Below, in pieces: positions 18,612 to 26,630 of a stretch of 64,000 nucleotides of DNA (positions are counted from its first letter, which is position 1; each line of letters starts with the position of its first letter). A program made the position numbers and the translations under genes. Below the pieces are notes generated by a model. That model was not told where the DNA came from and did not search any database. It saw nothing but the letters and a program-made list of their open reading frames with translations. The stretch is from NCBI RefSeq assembly GCF_023516715.1, contig NZ_JAMGSI010000002.1, positions 868,001 through 932,000 of the forward strand, written 5' to 3'. This stretch comes from Akkermansia massiliensis. GTDB taxonomy: Bacteria > Verrucomicrobiota > Verrucomicrobiia > Verrucomicrobiales > Akkermansiaceae.

Positions 18612-19178
18612 TTAATTACCCGGCAAATAACGATTTTCCAATTGGCCTCCTCGCTCCTTCCAGTATTCAGCCAAAGCCCCTCTGAGCCCCTTGCGCAGGG
18701 CATCAACGGCTTTGTTCGACAGAGTTGGTGCATCGTTGTCAAAAATGAAATACCCGGCAATAACGGCCAGCATGGCGCCTCCAGCCATAGCTGCGATGGG
18801 TCCCAATATGGATGTTCCAATGAAAAAAGCGGTAACTGTCGTAACAATGCCCGCACCCCACCCCAAGGCGGCTCCTACTCCGGCTAAGATGATAGCTATT
18901 CCCGTTGTTCCGGATGTAAGTGAAATGACCTGCTTCATCAATTTGAGCTTCGCTTTTTTATCCGGAGCCAGCACTGCTTCGGCTAAATAGCAGGTCATTT
19001 CCACTCCTTGGGGAACCTCGTTGAATTGCTTGACGCAAGCGCTCTTCACAACAAGACAGACTTCCTGCATATCGCGCCAGTTCAGGTATTGTTGATCCTG
19101 TGGTTTGGAGGAAAGAATCTCCGATGCCTTGGCATTGATGAGCTGTTCCATTCCGACGGTAATTTGATCCAGTGTCAT
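18612..19178 (-). CDS. Small membrane protein, unknown
   Basis: 188 residues. The N-terminal 75 residues are soluble. The centre (about 85-150) has two or three glycine-rich hydrophobic helices (GIAIILAGVGAALGWGAGI, ILGPIAAMAGGAMLAVIAGY). The C-terminus is a short basic helix. No known family was recognised. It starts 5 bp after the 71-residue gene and ends 15 bp before the 359-residue gene, so it is clearly in the same operon. Confidence 0.5.
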   Translation of the reverse strand: MTLDQITVGMEQLINAKASEILSSKPQDQQYLNWRDMQEVCLVVKSACVKQFNEVPQGVEMTCYLAEAVLAPDKKAKLKLMKQVISLTSGTTGIAIILAGVGAALGWGAGIVTTVTAFFIGTSILGPIAAMAGGAMLAVIAGYFIFDNDAPTLSNKAVDALRKGLRGALAEYWKERGGQLENRYLPGN

Positions 19179-19183
19179 AGCTG

Positions 19184-19399
19184 TTAATGAGGTATTGCTG
19201 AATGTTCAGAAGAACGCGATCGAGATATCAGGATTGCCTTGTTGGGTATCTCCATTTGATTGGCAATGTAGTAGGCTATTTCCCGAAGCGCGTCGGTAAG
19301 AGGAAGAGATCGCCATGCTGCATACCTGAGCAAGAAAAGCCTGGCTTCATTGCTAAGCTTTCCCAACAGCTCCAGAACATCGCATTGACTGCTCTCCAT
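19184..19399 (-). CDS. Small helical protein, first gene of the GYF_2 operon
   Basis: 71 residues, probably all helical (LLGKLSNEARLFLLRYAAWR). The gene opens the five-gene operon and lies next to the 30-bp inverted repeat at 19418-19447, which probably controls it. Homology not recognised. Confidence 0.45.
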   Translation of the reverse strand: MESSQCDVLELLGKLSNEARLFLLRYAAWRSLPLTDALREIAYYIANQMEIPNKAILISRSRSSEHSAIPH

Positions 19400-19417
19400 A
19401 TGGCAAAACTATGACTC

Positions 19418-19447
19418 ATCAAAAATATCCGTCAAGATATTTTTGAT
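19418..19447. promoter_or_regulatory. Inverted-repeat operator between divergent genes
   Basis: A perfect 12-bp inverted repeat, ATCAAAAATATC (19418-19429) and GATATTTTTGAT (19436-19447), with a 6-bp spacer. It lies 18 bp before the GYF_2 operon and 80-110 bp before the divergent HTH regulator gene, its most likely ligand. A partial half-site (AAAATATCC) follows near 19465. Confidence 0.5.
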
Positions 19448-19525
19448 AGAAATAAATCACACAAAATATCCACTGAGCTCAATAGCATAGCTTTCATGCA
19501 AGTCCTTGAATAGCACTTTATCTCT

Positions 19526-19993
19526 ATGAAAAGCTCCAGAATTGACTTGCTTAGCAAAAAAGATAGTATCGAGAAAATGACTCCAGAACTCCGACCACAA
19601 CAAGACTTGAAAGCCGACGTAAAACGTTGGCTGAAAGCCCGTGGTTTGGACTACAAATGGTTGGCTGAAAAATGCTTTGTCAGTGAAGTGACAGTTTACA
19701 ACTGGATGGCCAAAAAAAGGATACCGGAAGTCAAAGAACACATCATTCGTTCTTTGATGGCTGAATTGCCCGTCACCCTGCCATCCGTCAAGGTAGAGAC
19801 AGAGTCGCGTGTAATCCTCCAACTCCCTTCAGATGTTCAAGCGGCATTGGAGCGCAAAGCGCTCGACAGCAAAATGACATTGACCGATTTTCTAGCGACA
19901 AAAATTAATGAGATCGTTCACGAGGGGGCTTCTTCTGAATCTTTCCTTGTCGACGAAATTGAGCAAAAGGAATCCTCTCAAGAAGATAACTGA
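19526..19993 (+). CDS. HTH transcriptional regulator
   Basis: 155 residues. An HTH lies at about 30-70 (RGLDYKWLAEKCFVSEVTVY then NWM), with the form of a Cro/C1-like repressor. After a linker, residues 95-130 (VILQLPSDVQAALERKALDS then KMTLTDFLATKI) look like a ribbon-helix-helix or Arc-type dimerisation motif. The C-terminus is acidic. An internal ATG at 19577 (MTPELRPQQD) is an alternative start. It is divergent from the GYF_2 operon across the 19418-19447 inverted repeat, so it is a candidate local repressor. Confidence 0.6.
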   Translation: MKSSRIDLLSKKDSIEKMTPELRPQQDLKADVKRWLKARGLDYKWLAEKCFVSEVTVYNWMAKKRIPEVKEHIIRSLMAELPVTLPSVKVETESRVILQLPSDVQAALERKALDSKMTLTDFLATKINEIVHEGASSESFLVDEIEQKESSQEDN

Positions 19994-20282
19994 TGCTTAT
20001 TGAATGAAATTGCGTATGTGCCCTATGAGTAAACTCCGAGCAGGAATGTAATACTCTAAGAGTATTATTCGATGTGACAAGTCCTCCGAAAAAAATCCTC
20101 AGAATAAAATAGGGGAGCAAAACAATCCGAAGTATTTGTAGAGAACGCAACAGCACGGAACAAATCTAATTTTAAGCTGGTACTTCCTTAGAGGGACAAC
20201 TATATTAAAATTACTTCTAAGCCGGATTCTAATGAGTTTGGATAGGTAAAATTAGAAGAAAATTTCATTCAAAAATCTTGTT

Positions 20283-20549
20283 ATGAAACGCGCCGATTTG
20301 CCAGATATCCTTTACGAGATCCTTAGAGATCTTAATGGAAGAGCACCGATGATGATTGTATTCAGATACTTTTGGAACAAATATGGTAAAACATTATCAC
20401 CAGAGGATGATATGTTTTATACTTGGAATTATGATATCCGATGGGCGGCAACGCAACTTCGGCAAAAAGATCGTATGAAACCAGCATCAACGAAAGAGAA
20501 TACACATGGCTCAACCATAAGCCCTCGCGGTATATGGGAAATTAAATAA
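20283..20549 (+). CDS. Stand-alone Mrr_N-like winged-helix protein
   Basis: 88 residues. The C-terminal half (TWNYDIRWAATQLRQKDRMK, then SPRGIWEI) matches the pattern of the Mrr N-terminal winged helix, in which W..R.RWA...L...G....S.RGVW.I is typical. No nuclease domain follows. It converges on the methyltransferase gene with a 29-bp gap, and is more AT-rich than the genes to its left. It could be a DNA-recognition or regulatory accessory of the neighbouring restriction-like operon, or a remnant of an Mrr gene. Confidence 0.5.
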   Translation: MKRADLPDILYEILRDLNGRAPMMIVFRYFWNKYGKTLSPEDDMFYTWNYDIRWAATQLRQKDRMKPASTKENTHGSTISPRGIWEIK

Positions 20550-20578
20550 ATAGTTTTTTCTATATCTAAATATACAAA

Positions 20579-22150
20579 CTAATACCTAAGTCTTTTCTTT
20601 TGTAACTTCTCACGAATATTTCTTATTTTCTCCTGATCTTCAGAAGATAGGCCAAGCTTCGAAAGTATCATTTGATCTTGTGTCTCCAAAAAATCATTTA
20701 TCTCTTCCTTTGATTGAATATTAAAAGAAAAGAAAGAATATCTTCCCTCCTCGAAATTTGTGATATAGATCGGCAGAGATTTAAATTCAGAGGGAGTTAA
20801 CTCCAATACCCCGCCTCCATAAAAACGTCCATTCAATTCAGCCCATGTTAAAGTAAGAGAATTAAAAAATGAAAAAAGTAAGGAATTAATAGAAAATCCT
20901 GTTTTCATATGGATCCCATATGCCGCATCAGTAGTAAGAATGTGTGCATCATTTTTCATAAATTTAGGTAATAAATGACATCTCTTAAAGAAAAAGGCTT
21001 CCGCTGGCTTGGGAATATTCGGAATGATATACCACTTGTCTCGTTTGAGCATTTTATACCGCTGATCTAATTGTTTAAGTTCTCCCTGTTCAAGATATTT
21101 TTGTGCTTTTGATAATATAGGTATGGATTTTTTGCTAAAATCGAGAAGATTTGTCGGTTGTCCAGAACGACGAAGAGAATTAAATTCCTTTTTAGTCAAT
21201 GAAAATTTTTGGAGAAGTCCTGTTGCTCGCTGAACTATGGGACGAGCATAATCGTGAAGATCGTATTCTTGGATAGTATTATCATCTACGATAAAAAAAC
21301 TATTTGCTGCTGTTACAACTCCAGGGGCAGATGAAAGGTATTTTGAAAGAGGAAAACAATCTTGAGAAATGCGATGCAAGTAATCTATTTCTTCTGCAGA
21401 TAGCAAATAATGGCTCCATTTACTTTCTTCTACACGCTGGAGTTGTTGCAAGGAAACAACGTTTTGGGAAGAAGCATTTGGTATAGTAGTGAAGAAAACA
21501 CCACGTTTGACAGACTGTTTCCTACAAACGAGTAACATGGTATCTTGCCCTTTACAGGTATCAAACATAAGATCTTCGAAAGTAATAAATTCAATTGAGG
21601 AAAATAGCTTAAGCAAATGGTAACGAATATCTTCAGCATATTTAACGGCAAGAAATTCTGTAGGAATAACAAAAGCTAACACACCAGAATCATTTAATAA
21701 CTGAGTACTGGCAATGACAAAAAAAGCCCATAGATTAGTAACCCCTTTAAAATCATAATTATTTTCTCTAAAATATTTGACAATTTTTTCGTGCTGCCCC
21801 TTCATATATAAGTTCTTTTTAATATAAGGAGGATTACCAATAATAAGATCATATCTACGAACACAATCTACCGAATAATCAATAAAGTCTTCATTATAAC
21901 AATAAACGTGTGGGTAACTTTTTTGCAGTAAAGAGATAGCCCGATGATCAATATCCACTGCATCGATATGCCATTTTTGAGAAAAGCAAGGATGTTCAAT
22001 AATTTCTTTAATAAAGGCTCCCTCTCCTGCACTAGGTTCTAAAATAATAAGATCATTTTTATTCTCTAGAATATCTTCGATACGACTTTTCAAAAGTCGT
22101 ACCATTTGCGGAGATGTATAGTAAGCTCCTTTAGATTTTTGTATACTCAT
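20579..22150 (-). CDS. Eco57I/TaqI-type N6-adenine DNA methyltransferase
   Basis: 523 residues. SAM-binding motif I is EPSAGEGAF (38-46) and the catalytic motif IV is IIGNPPYIKK (NPPY at 106-109), the gamma-class adenine methyltransferase signature. The N-terminal KGAYYTSPQMVRLL is also typical. The C-terminal half contains a target-recognition-like region (FYGGGVLELTPSEFKSLPIY). No nuclease motif is seen within the protein. It is the last gene of a four-gene operon with one- to four-base gaps, strongly AT-rich. It would mark host DNA, with cutting presumably done by the HNH protein encoded just upstream. Confidence 0.85.
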   Translation of the reverse strand: MSIQKSKGAYYTSPQMVRLLKSRIEDILENKNDLIILEPSAGEGAFIKEIIEHPCFSQKWHIDAVDIDHRAISLLQKSYPHVYCYNEDFIDYSVDCVRRYDLIIGNPPYIKKNLYMKGQHEKIVKYFRENNYDFKGVTNLWAFFVIASTQLLNDSGVLAFVIPTEFLAVKYAEDIRYHLLKLFSSIEFITFEDLMFDTCKGQDTMLLVCRKQSVKRGVFFTTIPNASSQNVVSLQQLQRVEESKWSHYLLSAEEIDYLHRISQDCFPLSKYLSSAPGVVTAANSFFIVDDNTIQEYDLHDYARPIVQRATGLLQKFSLTKKEFNSLRRSGQPTNLLDFSKKSIPILSKAQKYLEQGELKQLDQRYKMLKRDKWYIIPNIPKPAEAFFFKRCHLLPKFMKNDAHILTTDAAYGIHMKTGFSINSLLFSFFNSLTLTWAELNGRFYGGGVLELTPSEFKSLPIYITNFEEGRYSFFSFNIQSKEEINDFLETQDQMILSKLGLSSEDQEKIRNIREKLQKKRLRY

Positions 22151-22151
22151 C

Positions 22152-22727
22152 CTAGGAAACCCTTAAAAATTCAGTCATATCATAGTATGCCTCTATCACT
22201 TCATCTAAAGCATTTTTAAGATCGATATTATCAGGATACTGTTTTTTGAGTTGCCGAGCTTCATTTACAAGAATTGTAAGACGATCTAGCCACCAAATAA
22301 GTGCATATTTTGTTAAATAAAGTTTCATTCGTTCGTACATATGCTGAGCTATTTTTTGATGCGGAGCATCAGAACGTATTATTATTCTCCCAAAACAATT
22401 GCGGGCAAAATCCTTGTTAAAGTCAATATCACATGGATCAAGATATTCACAAGAATGATCATCACTTTTAGCAATATTAACACTCGCGCAACAATAAACT
22501 AGATTTTCATATGTATGAATCAAATCTTTGTAATATTTTTTAGATTTTAAATGATCAATATGGAAGCAAGAAGGTCCTCCAAACCAACCATCACTGCAAA
22601 AGGTATATCCACAACGTTTTTTAAAATCTTCTCTTAACTGATCTTTGTATGCACGATAATGGGATTTAGGTAGGCCTCGGTATCCACGGGAGGGTGCATA
22701 ATATGGATCTCGGAAATTATAATACAT
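22152..22727 (-). CDS. HNH endonuclease-like protein
   Basis: 191 residues. The zinc-stabilised HNH core is visible: Cys39 and Cys44, His56 and His59 in FHIDHLKSKK, Asn75 in YENLVYCC (Cys79/80), then Asn84 and Lys87 in VNIAKSD. The N-terminal 35 residues are basic (LPKSHYRAYKDQLRED). The C-terminal 90 residues are helical and perhaps contact a partner. It lies one base before the methyltransferase and two bases after the receiver gene, so it is probably the DNA-cutting component of the system. Confidence 0.75.
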   Translation of the reverse strand: MYYNFRDPYYAPSRGYRGLPKSHYRAYKDQLREDFKKRCGYTFCSDGWFGGPSCFHIDHLKSKKYYKDLIHTYENLVYCCASVNIAKSDDHSCEYLDPCDIDFNKDFARNCFGRIIIRSDAPHQKIAQHMYERMKLYLTKYALIWWLDRLTILVNEARQLKKQYPDNIDLKNALDEVIEAYYDMTEFLRVS

Positions 22728-22729
22728 GA

Positions 22730-23395
22730 TTAAGATTTTTTTAATTCATTAACAATATTTTCTAATTTTTCCAAGGAACAACTTAATTTATTTAAATATG
22801 ATTCTGATTTATATTGATTAGGAATTCTATTAGATTTTCCCCCATAAACTTCTTCTAGAAAGGAATCATCCTGTAGAAATTGAGAAGTTTCTTGAGAATT
22901 CAAGCGATCCCCATTTTCTATTTTGGAAATTATGTATTTATAACGCTCTTCTGCTTCTCTAATCAATCTTTTGCGAGTTTCTATTTGTTTATATACTCTA
23001 TCCCAAAAACAAACAGTATCACTATAGCATTCTTGTAATACCTGAGATTTAGTATATACATGGTTAATATCATCTGCTTCCGAAGTCGCATTTTCGGCCC
23101 AAGCAGTCAAAACAAAAAAAGGAATTAAGCAGCATCTTTTTTTGTACGCTCTAACAATATCTTCTCCTGTATAATCAACCTGATAACTCATATCACATGT
23201 ATTATTATTTAGCATAAAATCAGTAATAACGGCATCATAATCTCCCTCTATAATTTCATTAATCATATCATCAAGATTAAGTCGAGGGTAGATCGGAATA
23301 AAATCGAATTTCATTTCAAAATCACTAAGTGATAGAGCATTTCCAATTTCTCTCCATGCTCTTTTTTCCTCATCTATATAAAGCAACTTATACAT
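22730..23395 (-). CDS. Response-regulator receiver protein with helical C-terminus
   Basis: 221 residues. Receiver-domain residues are in place: acidic pocket Asp8-Glu9-Glu10 (YIDEEKR), phospho-acceptor Asp59 (AVITDFML), Thr97 (FFVLTAWA) and Lys116 (YTKSQ). The C-terminal 90 residues are charged and helical with no DNA-binding domain, so output is probably by protein contact. It lies four bases after the GHKL kinase gene, its likely phosphodonor, and two bases before the HNH gene. A receiver inside a restriction-like operon is unusual. Confidence 0.8.
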   Translation of the reverse strand: MYKLLYIDEEKRAWREIGNALSLSDFEMKFDFIPIYPRLNLDDMINEIIEGDYDAVITDFMLNNNTCDMSYQVDYTGEDIVRAYKKRCCLIPFFVLTAWAENATSEADDINHVYTKSQVLQECYSDTVCFWDRVYKQIETRKRLIREAEERYKYIISKIENGDRLNSQETSQFLQDDSFLEEVYGGKSNRIPNQYKSESYLNKLSCSLEKLENIVNELKKS

Positions 23396-23399
23396 AAAA

Positions 23400-25913
23400 C
23401 TAATAAAGCATAGTAAAATACATACAGAATCCTTTTAAATTTCTATTTAAAGAAATTTCTCCTCCGTAATTATGAATTATCGTTTTAACAATCCACATCC
23501 CCAATCCAGTCCCTATGGGCTCTCCTGTCTTCACGTCTCTTTTAGTAGTTATTAAAGGATCAAAAATAATTTCAGGAGGATTTAAATCCAATGAAAGCCC
23601 CGGCCCATTATCACGATATGTAAATTTTATTACTTTAGGATTATCTTCAATTGTACATTTAATAAAAATTTCTCGTTTATTAGTAGACAAAGAAAATGCA
23701 TCTATAGAATTAATTATAAGGTTATTAAATATACTATCTAAATCAATTTCTAAACTTTGAATGAATACATTTTCAGGAGTATCACAAGAAAGAGCAATGC
23801 CTTTAACTGAAAGAAATGGTTCCCAATTTTTTTGTAATTTTAGAAAATAATTTTTAAGTGAAATTTGTTTGCGATTTCGTTTGTCTTTACGAGCAACTCT
23901 TTTAGCGAAATCTATCCATGCTGCAATTTTTCGATCGTCATCCTTATAATCTTCTATCATTCGGAATGGATTGAGTGAATCTTGGCATCCTTTTTGAAGT
24001 AGATCCTCTTCTTTGAGGTGACGTTCTAGCGTTTTTTTCAACCTTAGCATACGGGTTTCTTGAATAGCTAACTGTTGACTAAAATCATGTCCGAAAGTAG
24101 CCATAACTAAACCATTACTTGCCATAGCCCTAAGCAGGCTTTGTTCTTCCCGAATAGTTCTTTCCAATTCTAGAACTTTATCTCTTTGTTGCCGAGCATA
24201 TTTTGCCATGGCAATCACTTTAGGATCTAAGTCTTGTGGATCTAATAGGGTTTCGCTGTTAGTTAATTCTTCGACAAGACGTTCTCCTGTTTTAATTTCT
24301 TCTGGTATATTTATTTTTGATTGCTCTTTTGAGTAAGATTTAAGCTCTTTGACTATTGTAGAACGATCCTTTTCTAATTCTGCAATAATCTCAATAATTA
24401 ACATTTTAAAAAGATTAAATGCATCTCCTTCCTGCAAACCTTCACGGCTGGACTTATCTTCAAAACATGGATTAAGAAGGCGAGATATTTCAATAACCCC
24501 ACTAAGGTTATTAACTTCCATTCGATAACCACCTAAATTTCTCCCAACGCCTGCCGGGCTTTTAGCTTTTCTTGGTCCTAAAGATAACCAGTCAAAAGCT
24601 GATTCTCGGGGGTCACCATAGGGACGAACCCGAAAGTTGTCTCTGAAAATTTTGATACCTTTGAATGTTTCAAGCCATTGTTGACGTTGGCCGCTCTGAT
24701 AATTGATATTACGATAAAAGTACAATGAAATGTCCTTAGGGCGAACCGAGCGTTTTAGGTAGTAAAGAGTTAATGAAAAAGGCCCTAACTTAGCAATTTG
24801 CTCATGGGGCATGCCCGGAAGAAGGGTGAAAATAGACTTTGTCAAAGCAAAACCTTTATCAGAAAATTCTGAACGTCGATATGGGAATTTTTTCATTTTC
24901 CCACGTTCAAAAAAATCATCCGGTATTTTATTTACATCATATTCTCGCCGAATTATATGCAAATTGAGCTTTCCATCAACATTAACATCAGCTCTCAATT
25001 TATAATCAAAATCATCACATATACTGCTCAAAACTTTTCCATATTCATGGGGTTGTTGGATATGCTCGAAAATAATAGAAAATTCCTCGTTCCCCAACGG
25101 TGGAGTAAGAATGACAAGGTCGTTAAAAAGGTTAGTTATGTCTTTGGAAAACCAATCATCTCGCAATTGTGTAATGCGCAAACAAGTACCAGTAGACATT
25201 TCAGAGAGGTTTTCTAATGATCTTTTTGAAAGGGCAGGATAATGTTGAAGTAAACATTCAAAATAATTAGAATCGTTAATATTTTCTAATATTGCTGAAA
25301 CATCTTCAATTTTTTTGCCTTCACCATCAAACTCATTCCAATTAACAGTCCATTTAATAGCTTGAAGATGTTTCTTTTTTGTGAATGATATCATTTCACA
25401 TTGCTCTCCCAAACGATCTAAAGCAAAACGCCCAATGCCTTTAGCTCCAGATTTAATTCTATCTTTAATATTACTTTTGAAATTAATTAACTTATTTTGA
25501 GTGCCAATGACCATCCAATGATCTTTTACAACATCTGAAGACATTCCTTCTCCATTGTCAATAATATATATACTTGACAATTTTTTGCAAAAATTATTAT
25601 AATCAAGATCTTGTTGTGCTGTTAAATTTGCTCGTTTCTTAGCCACATTAAAATTAACTTCAAAATAAGAATTTAATTCTTCTTTAGACAATCCTGTTTG
25701 CTCTACGCGTGTTAATACTATATTCCATTTTTCGCAAGAAAGGATTTTCGTCTCATTTGTCAAAGGTATATCAAATATGATTAAGCATTTTTTTGAATCA
25801 GCATCATAAGAATTTTTGACCAATTCAATTATGGCACCGCGAGCGGACGCAACATTCTCTCGGCCGATAAGCCTGGCTGTACGAGCAGAAACAGTAAAAG
25901 GAAGTCTTTCCAT
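23400..25913 (-). CDS. Dual GHKL protein: MORC/Hsp90-like ATPase fused to a histidine-kinase-like domain
   Basis: 837 residues, no membrane segment. The N-terminal GHKL ATPase has IIELVKNSYDAD (about 28-39), IYIIDNGEGMS (about 114-124) and GAKGIGRFALDRLG (about 155-168), as in MutL/MORC/Hsp90 proteins. A helical middle follows. Around residue 609 is an H-box-like FGHDFSQQL, then an N-box IFNNLIINSIDAF (about 728), a G1 box DNGPGL (about 768) and a G2 box GTGLGMWIVK (about 801), i.e. a histidine-kinase catalytic domain. It opens the operon with the receiver, HNH and methyltransferase genes. Role inferred: sensing invading DNA and signalling by ATP turnover and phosphotransfer. Confidence 0.8.
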   Translation of the reverse strand: MERLPFTVSARTARLIGRENVASARGAIIELVKNSYDADSKKCLIIFDIPLTNETKILSCEKWNIVLTRVEQTGLSKEELNSYFEVNFNVAKKRANLTAQQDLDYNNFCKKLSSIYIIDNGEGMSSDVVKDHWMVIGTQNKLINFKSNIKDRIKSGAKGIGRFALDRLGEQCEMISFTKKKHLQAIKWTVNWNEFDGEGKKIEDVSAILENINDSNYFECLLQHYPALSKRSLENLSEMSTGTCLRITQLRDDWFSKDITNLFNDLVILTPPLGNEEFSIIFEHIQQPHEYGKVLSSICDDFDYKLRADVNVDGKLNLHIIRREYDVNKIPDDFFERGKMKKFPYRRSEFSDKGFALTKSIFTLLPGMPHEQIAKLGPFSLTLYYLKRSVRPKDISLYFYRNINYQSGQRQQWLETFKGIKIFRDNFRVRPYGDPRESAFDWLSLGPRKAKSPAGVGRNLGGYRMEVNNLSGVIEISRLLNPCFEDKSSREGLQEGDAFNLFKMLIIEIIAELEKDRSTIVKELKSYSKEQSKINIPEEIKTGERLVEELTNSETLLDPQDLDPKVIAMAKYARQQRDKVLELERTIREEQSLLRAMASNGLVMATFGHDFSQQLAIQETRMLRLKKTLERHLKEEDLLQKGCQDSLNPFRMIEDYKDDDRKIAAWIDFAKRVARKDKRNRKQISLKNYFLKLQKNWEPFLSVKGIALSCDTPENVFIQSLEIDLDSIFNNLIINSIDAFSLSTNKREIFIKCTIEDNPKVIKFTYRDNGPGLSLDLNPPEIIFDPLITTKRDVKTGEPIGTGLGMWIVKTIIHNYGGEISLNRNLKGFCMYFTMLY

Positions 25914-25922
25914 TTTCGGGTT

Positions 25923-25951
25923 ACATTACTACATTGATTTTGCCTTTTCAA
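25923..25951 (-). promoter_or_regulatory. Candidate promoter of the GHKL-HNH-methyltransferase operon
   Basis: On the minus strand, TTGAAA (25946-25951), a 17-bp spacer and TAATGT (25923-25928) lie just before the ATG at 25913. Transcription would begin only a few bases from the start codon, so the message would be nearly leaderless unless another promoter lies upstream. Confidence 0.35.
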
Positions 25952-26142
25952 GAGTATTGCTTTTGTATTTCATAATTATTTCATTATAATTCAGTTGTGA
26001 TTTATTTTAGATAAAAAAGAGGAGTCGATTGGACAACCTCTTGAACGCCTTCCTTAGACAACATGTCGTCTTGGAAGGCATGTCTCACCGCCGGGCGATG
26101 AGATTGTAAATGGCTTGGAGTAATTGCGCGAGGATCATGGAA

Positions 26143-26304
26143 TCAGCGGGGTGGAGGTTGAGACCAGGGATCTTCCGCCTCTTCCTCGTAAAGGGAAGGA
26201 GGACGAGGGCCGTTCCTCTGCTTGTTCCGAATGAACTCGCCTACCTTGTCGGAGGCGTAGCCCAGCAGGATGCGGGTGAGCTCGAACAGGATGATTTTTA
26301 TCAT
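26143..26304 (-). CDS. Micro-protein with one membrane-like helix
   Basis: 53 residues: a hydrophobic or amphipathic start (MIKIILFELTRILLGYA), then a charged, Pro- and Glu-rich tail. Its ATG overlaps the stop of the preceding 55-residue ORF as ATGA (26301-26304), which supports this start over the ATG two codons upstream. It is the last gene of the micro-gene chain. Unknown function. Confidence 0.45.
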   Translation of the reverse strand: MIKIILFELTRILLGYASDKVGEFIRNKQRNGPRPPSLYEEEAEDPWSQPPPR

Positions 26305-26468
26305 GGGCATGGTGGTTGTGGTTTGGTGACGGCGTCGATGATGATTTGTTCCAAAGCCTGGACAATGGCCTCGGCGCCTTTTTTGTACACGACGACGGCG
26401 AGCAGTTTCCCATTGTGATGGAGTACCGCCCAGTAGCGCGTGTCCTTGTATTTGACGATGTGGTACAT
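26301..26468 (-). CDS. Micro-protein, 55 residues, soluble
   Basis: The product begins MYHIVKYKDTRYWAVLHHNG and continues with a beta-rich then helical pattern (LLAVVVYKKGAEAIVQALEQ), which looks like a folded small domain. It ends in an ATGA overlap with the next micro-gene and lies 27 bp after the upstream membrane micro-gene. No family recognised. Confidence 0.5.
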   Translation of the reverse strand: MYHIVKYKDTRYWAVLHHNGKLLAVVVYKKGAEAIVQALEQIIIDAVTKPQPPCP

Positions 26469-26495
26469 GGTTCCGGTGTCTGGATGGATGTCTCT

Positions 26496-26630
26496 TCAAA
26501 AGAGGCAGAACCACAGAAGCAGTCCTGCCGTCATCAAGCCGAAGGCCAGCACGATTCCCCATTTGAGGAGAGTGAACAGCCACGGAAACAGGAACCAGCC
26601 TGCGACAGTCACGAGGAGAAAGGTCAGCAT
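26496..26630 (-). CDS. Micro-protein, 44 residues, two membrane helices
   Basis: Nearly the whole chain is hydrophobic (MLTFLLVTVAGWFLFPWLF, then GIVLAFGLMTAGLLLWF), giving two membrane helices with a tight turn. The start at 26630 overlaps the stop of the wHTH gene by 7 bp, as expected for coupled translation. Small hydrophobic proteins of this kind occur on plasmids and phages as holin-like or toxin-like products, but nothing specific can be said. Confidence 0.5.
   Translation of the reverse strand: MLTFLLVTVAGWFLFPWLFTLLKWGIVLAFGLMTAGLLLWFCLF

Noticed and set aside
20049-20067. Short palindrome TAATACTCTAAGAGTATTA
   Set aside because: Could be an operator or weak hairpin, but it is short, AT-rich and not tied to a clear gene start or end.
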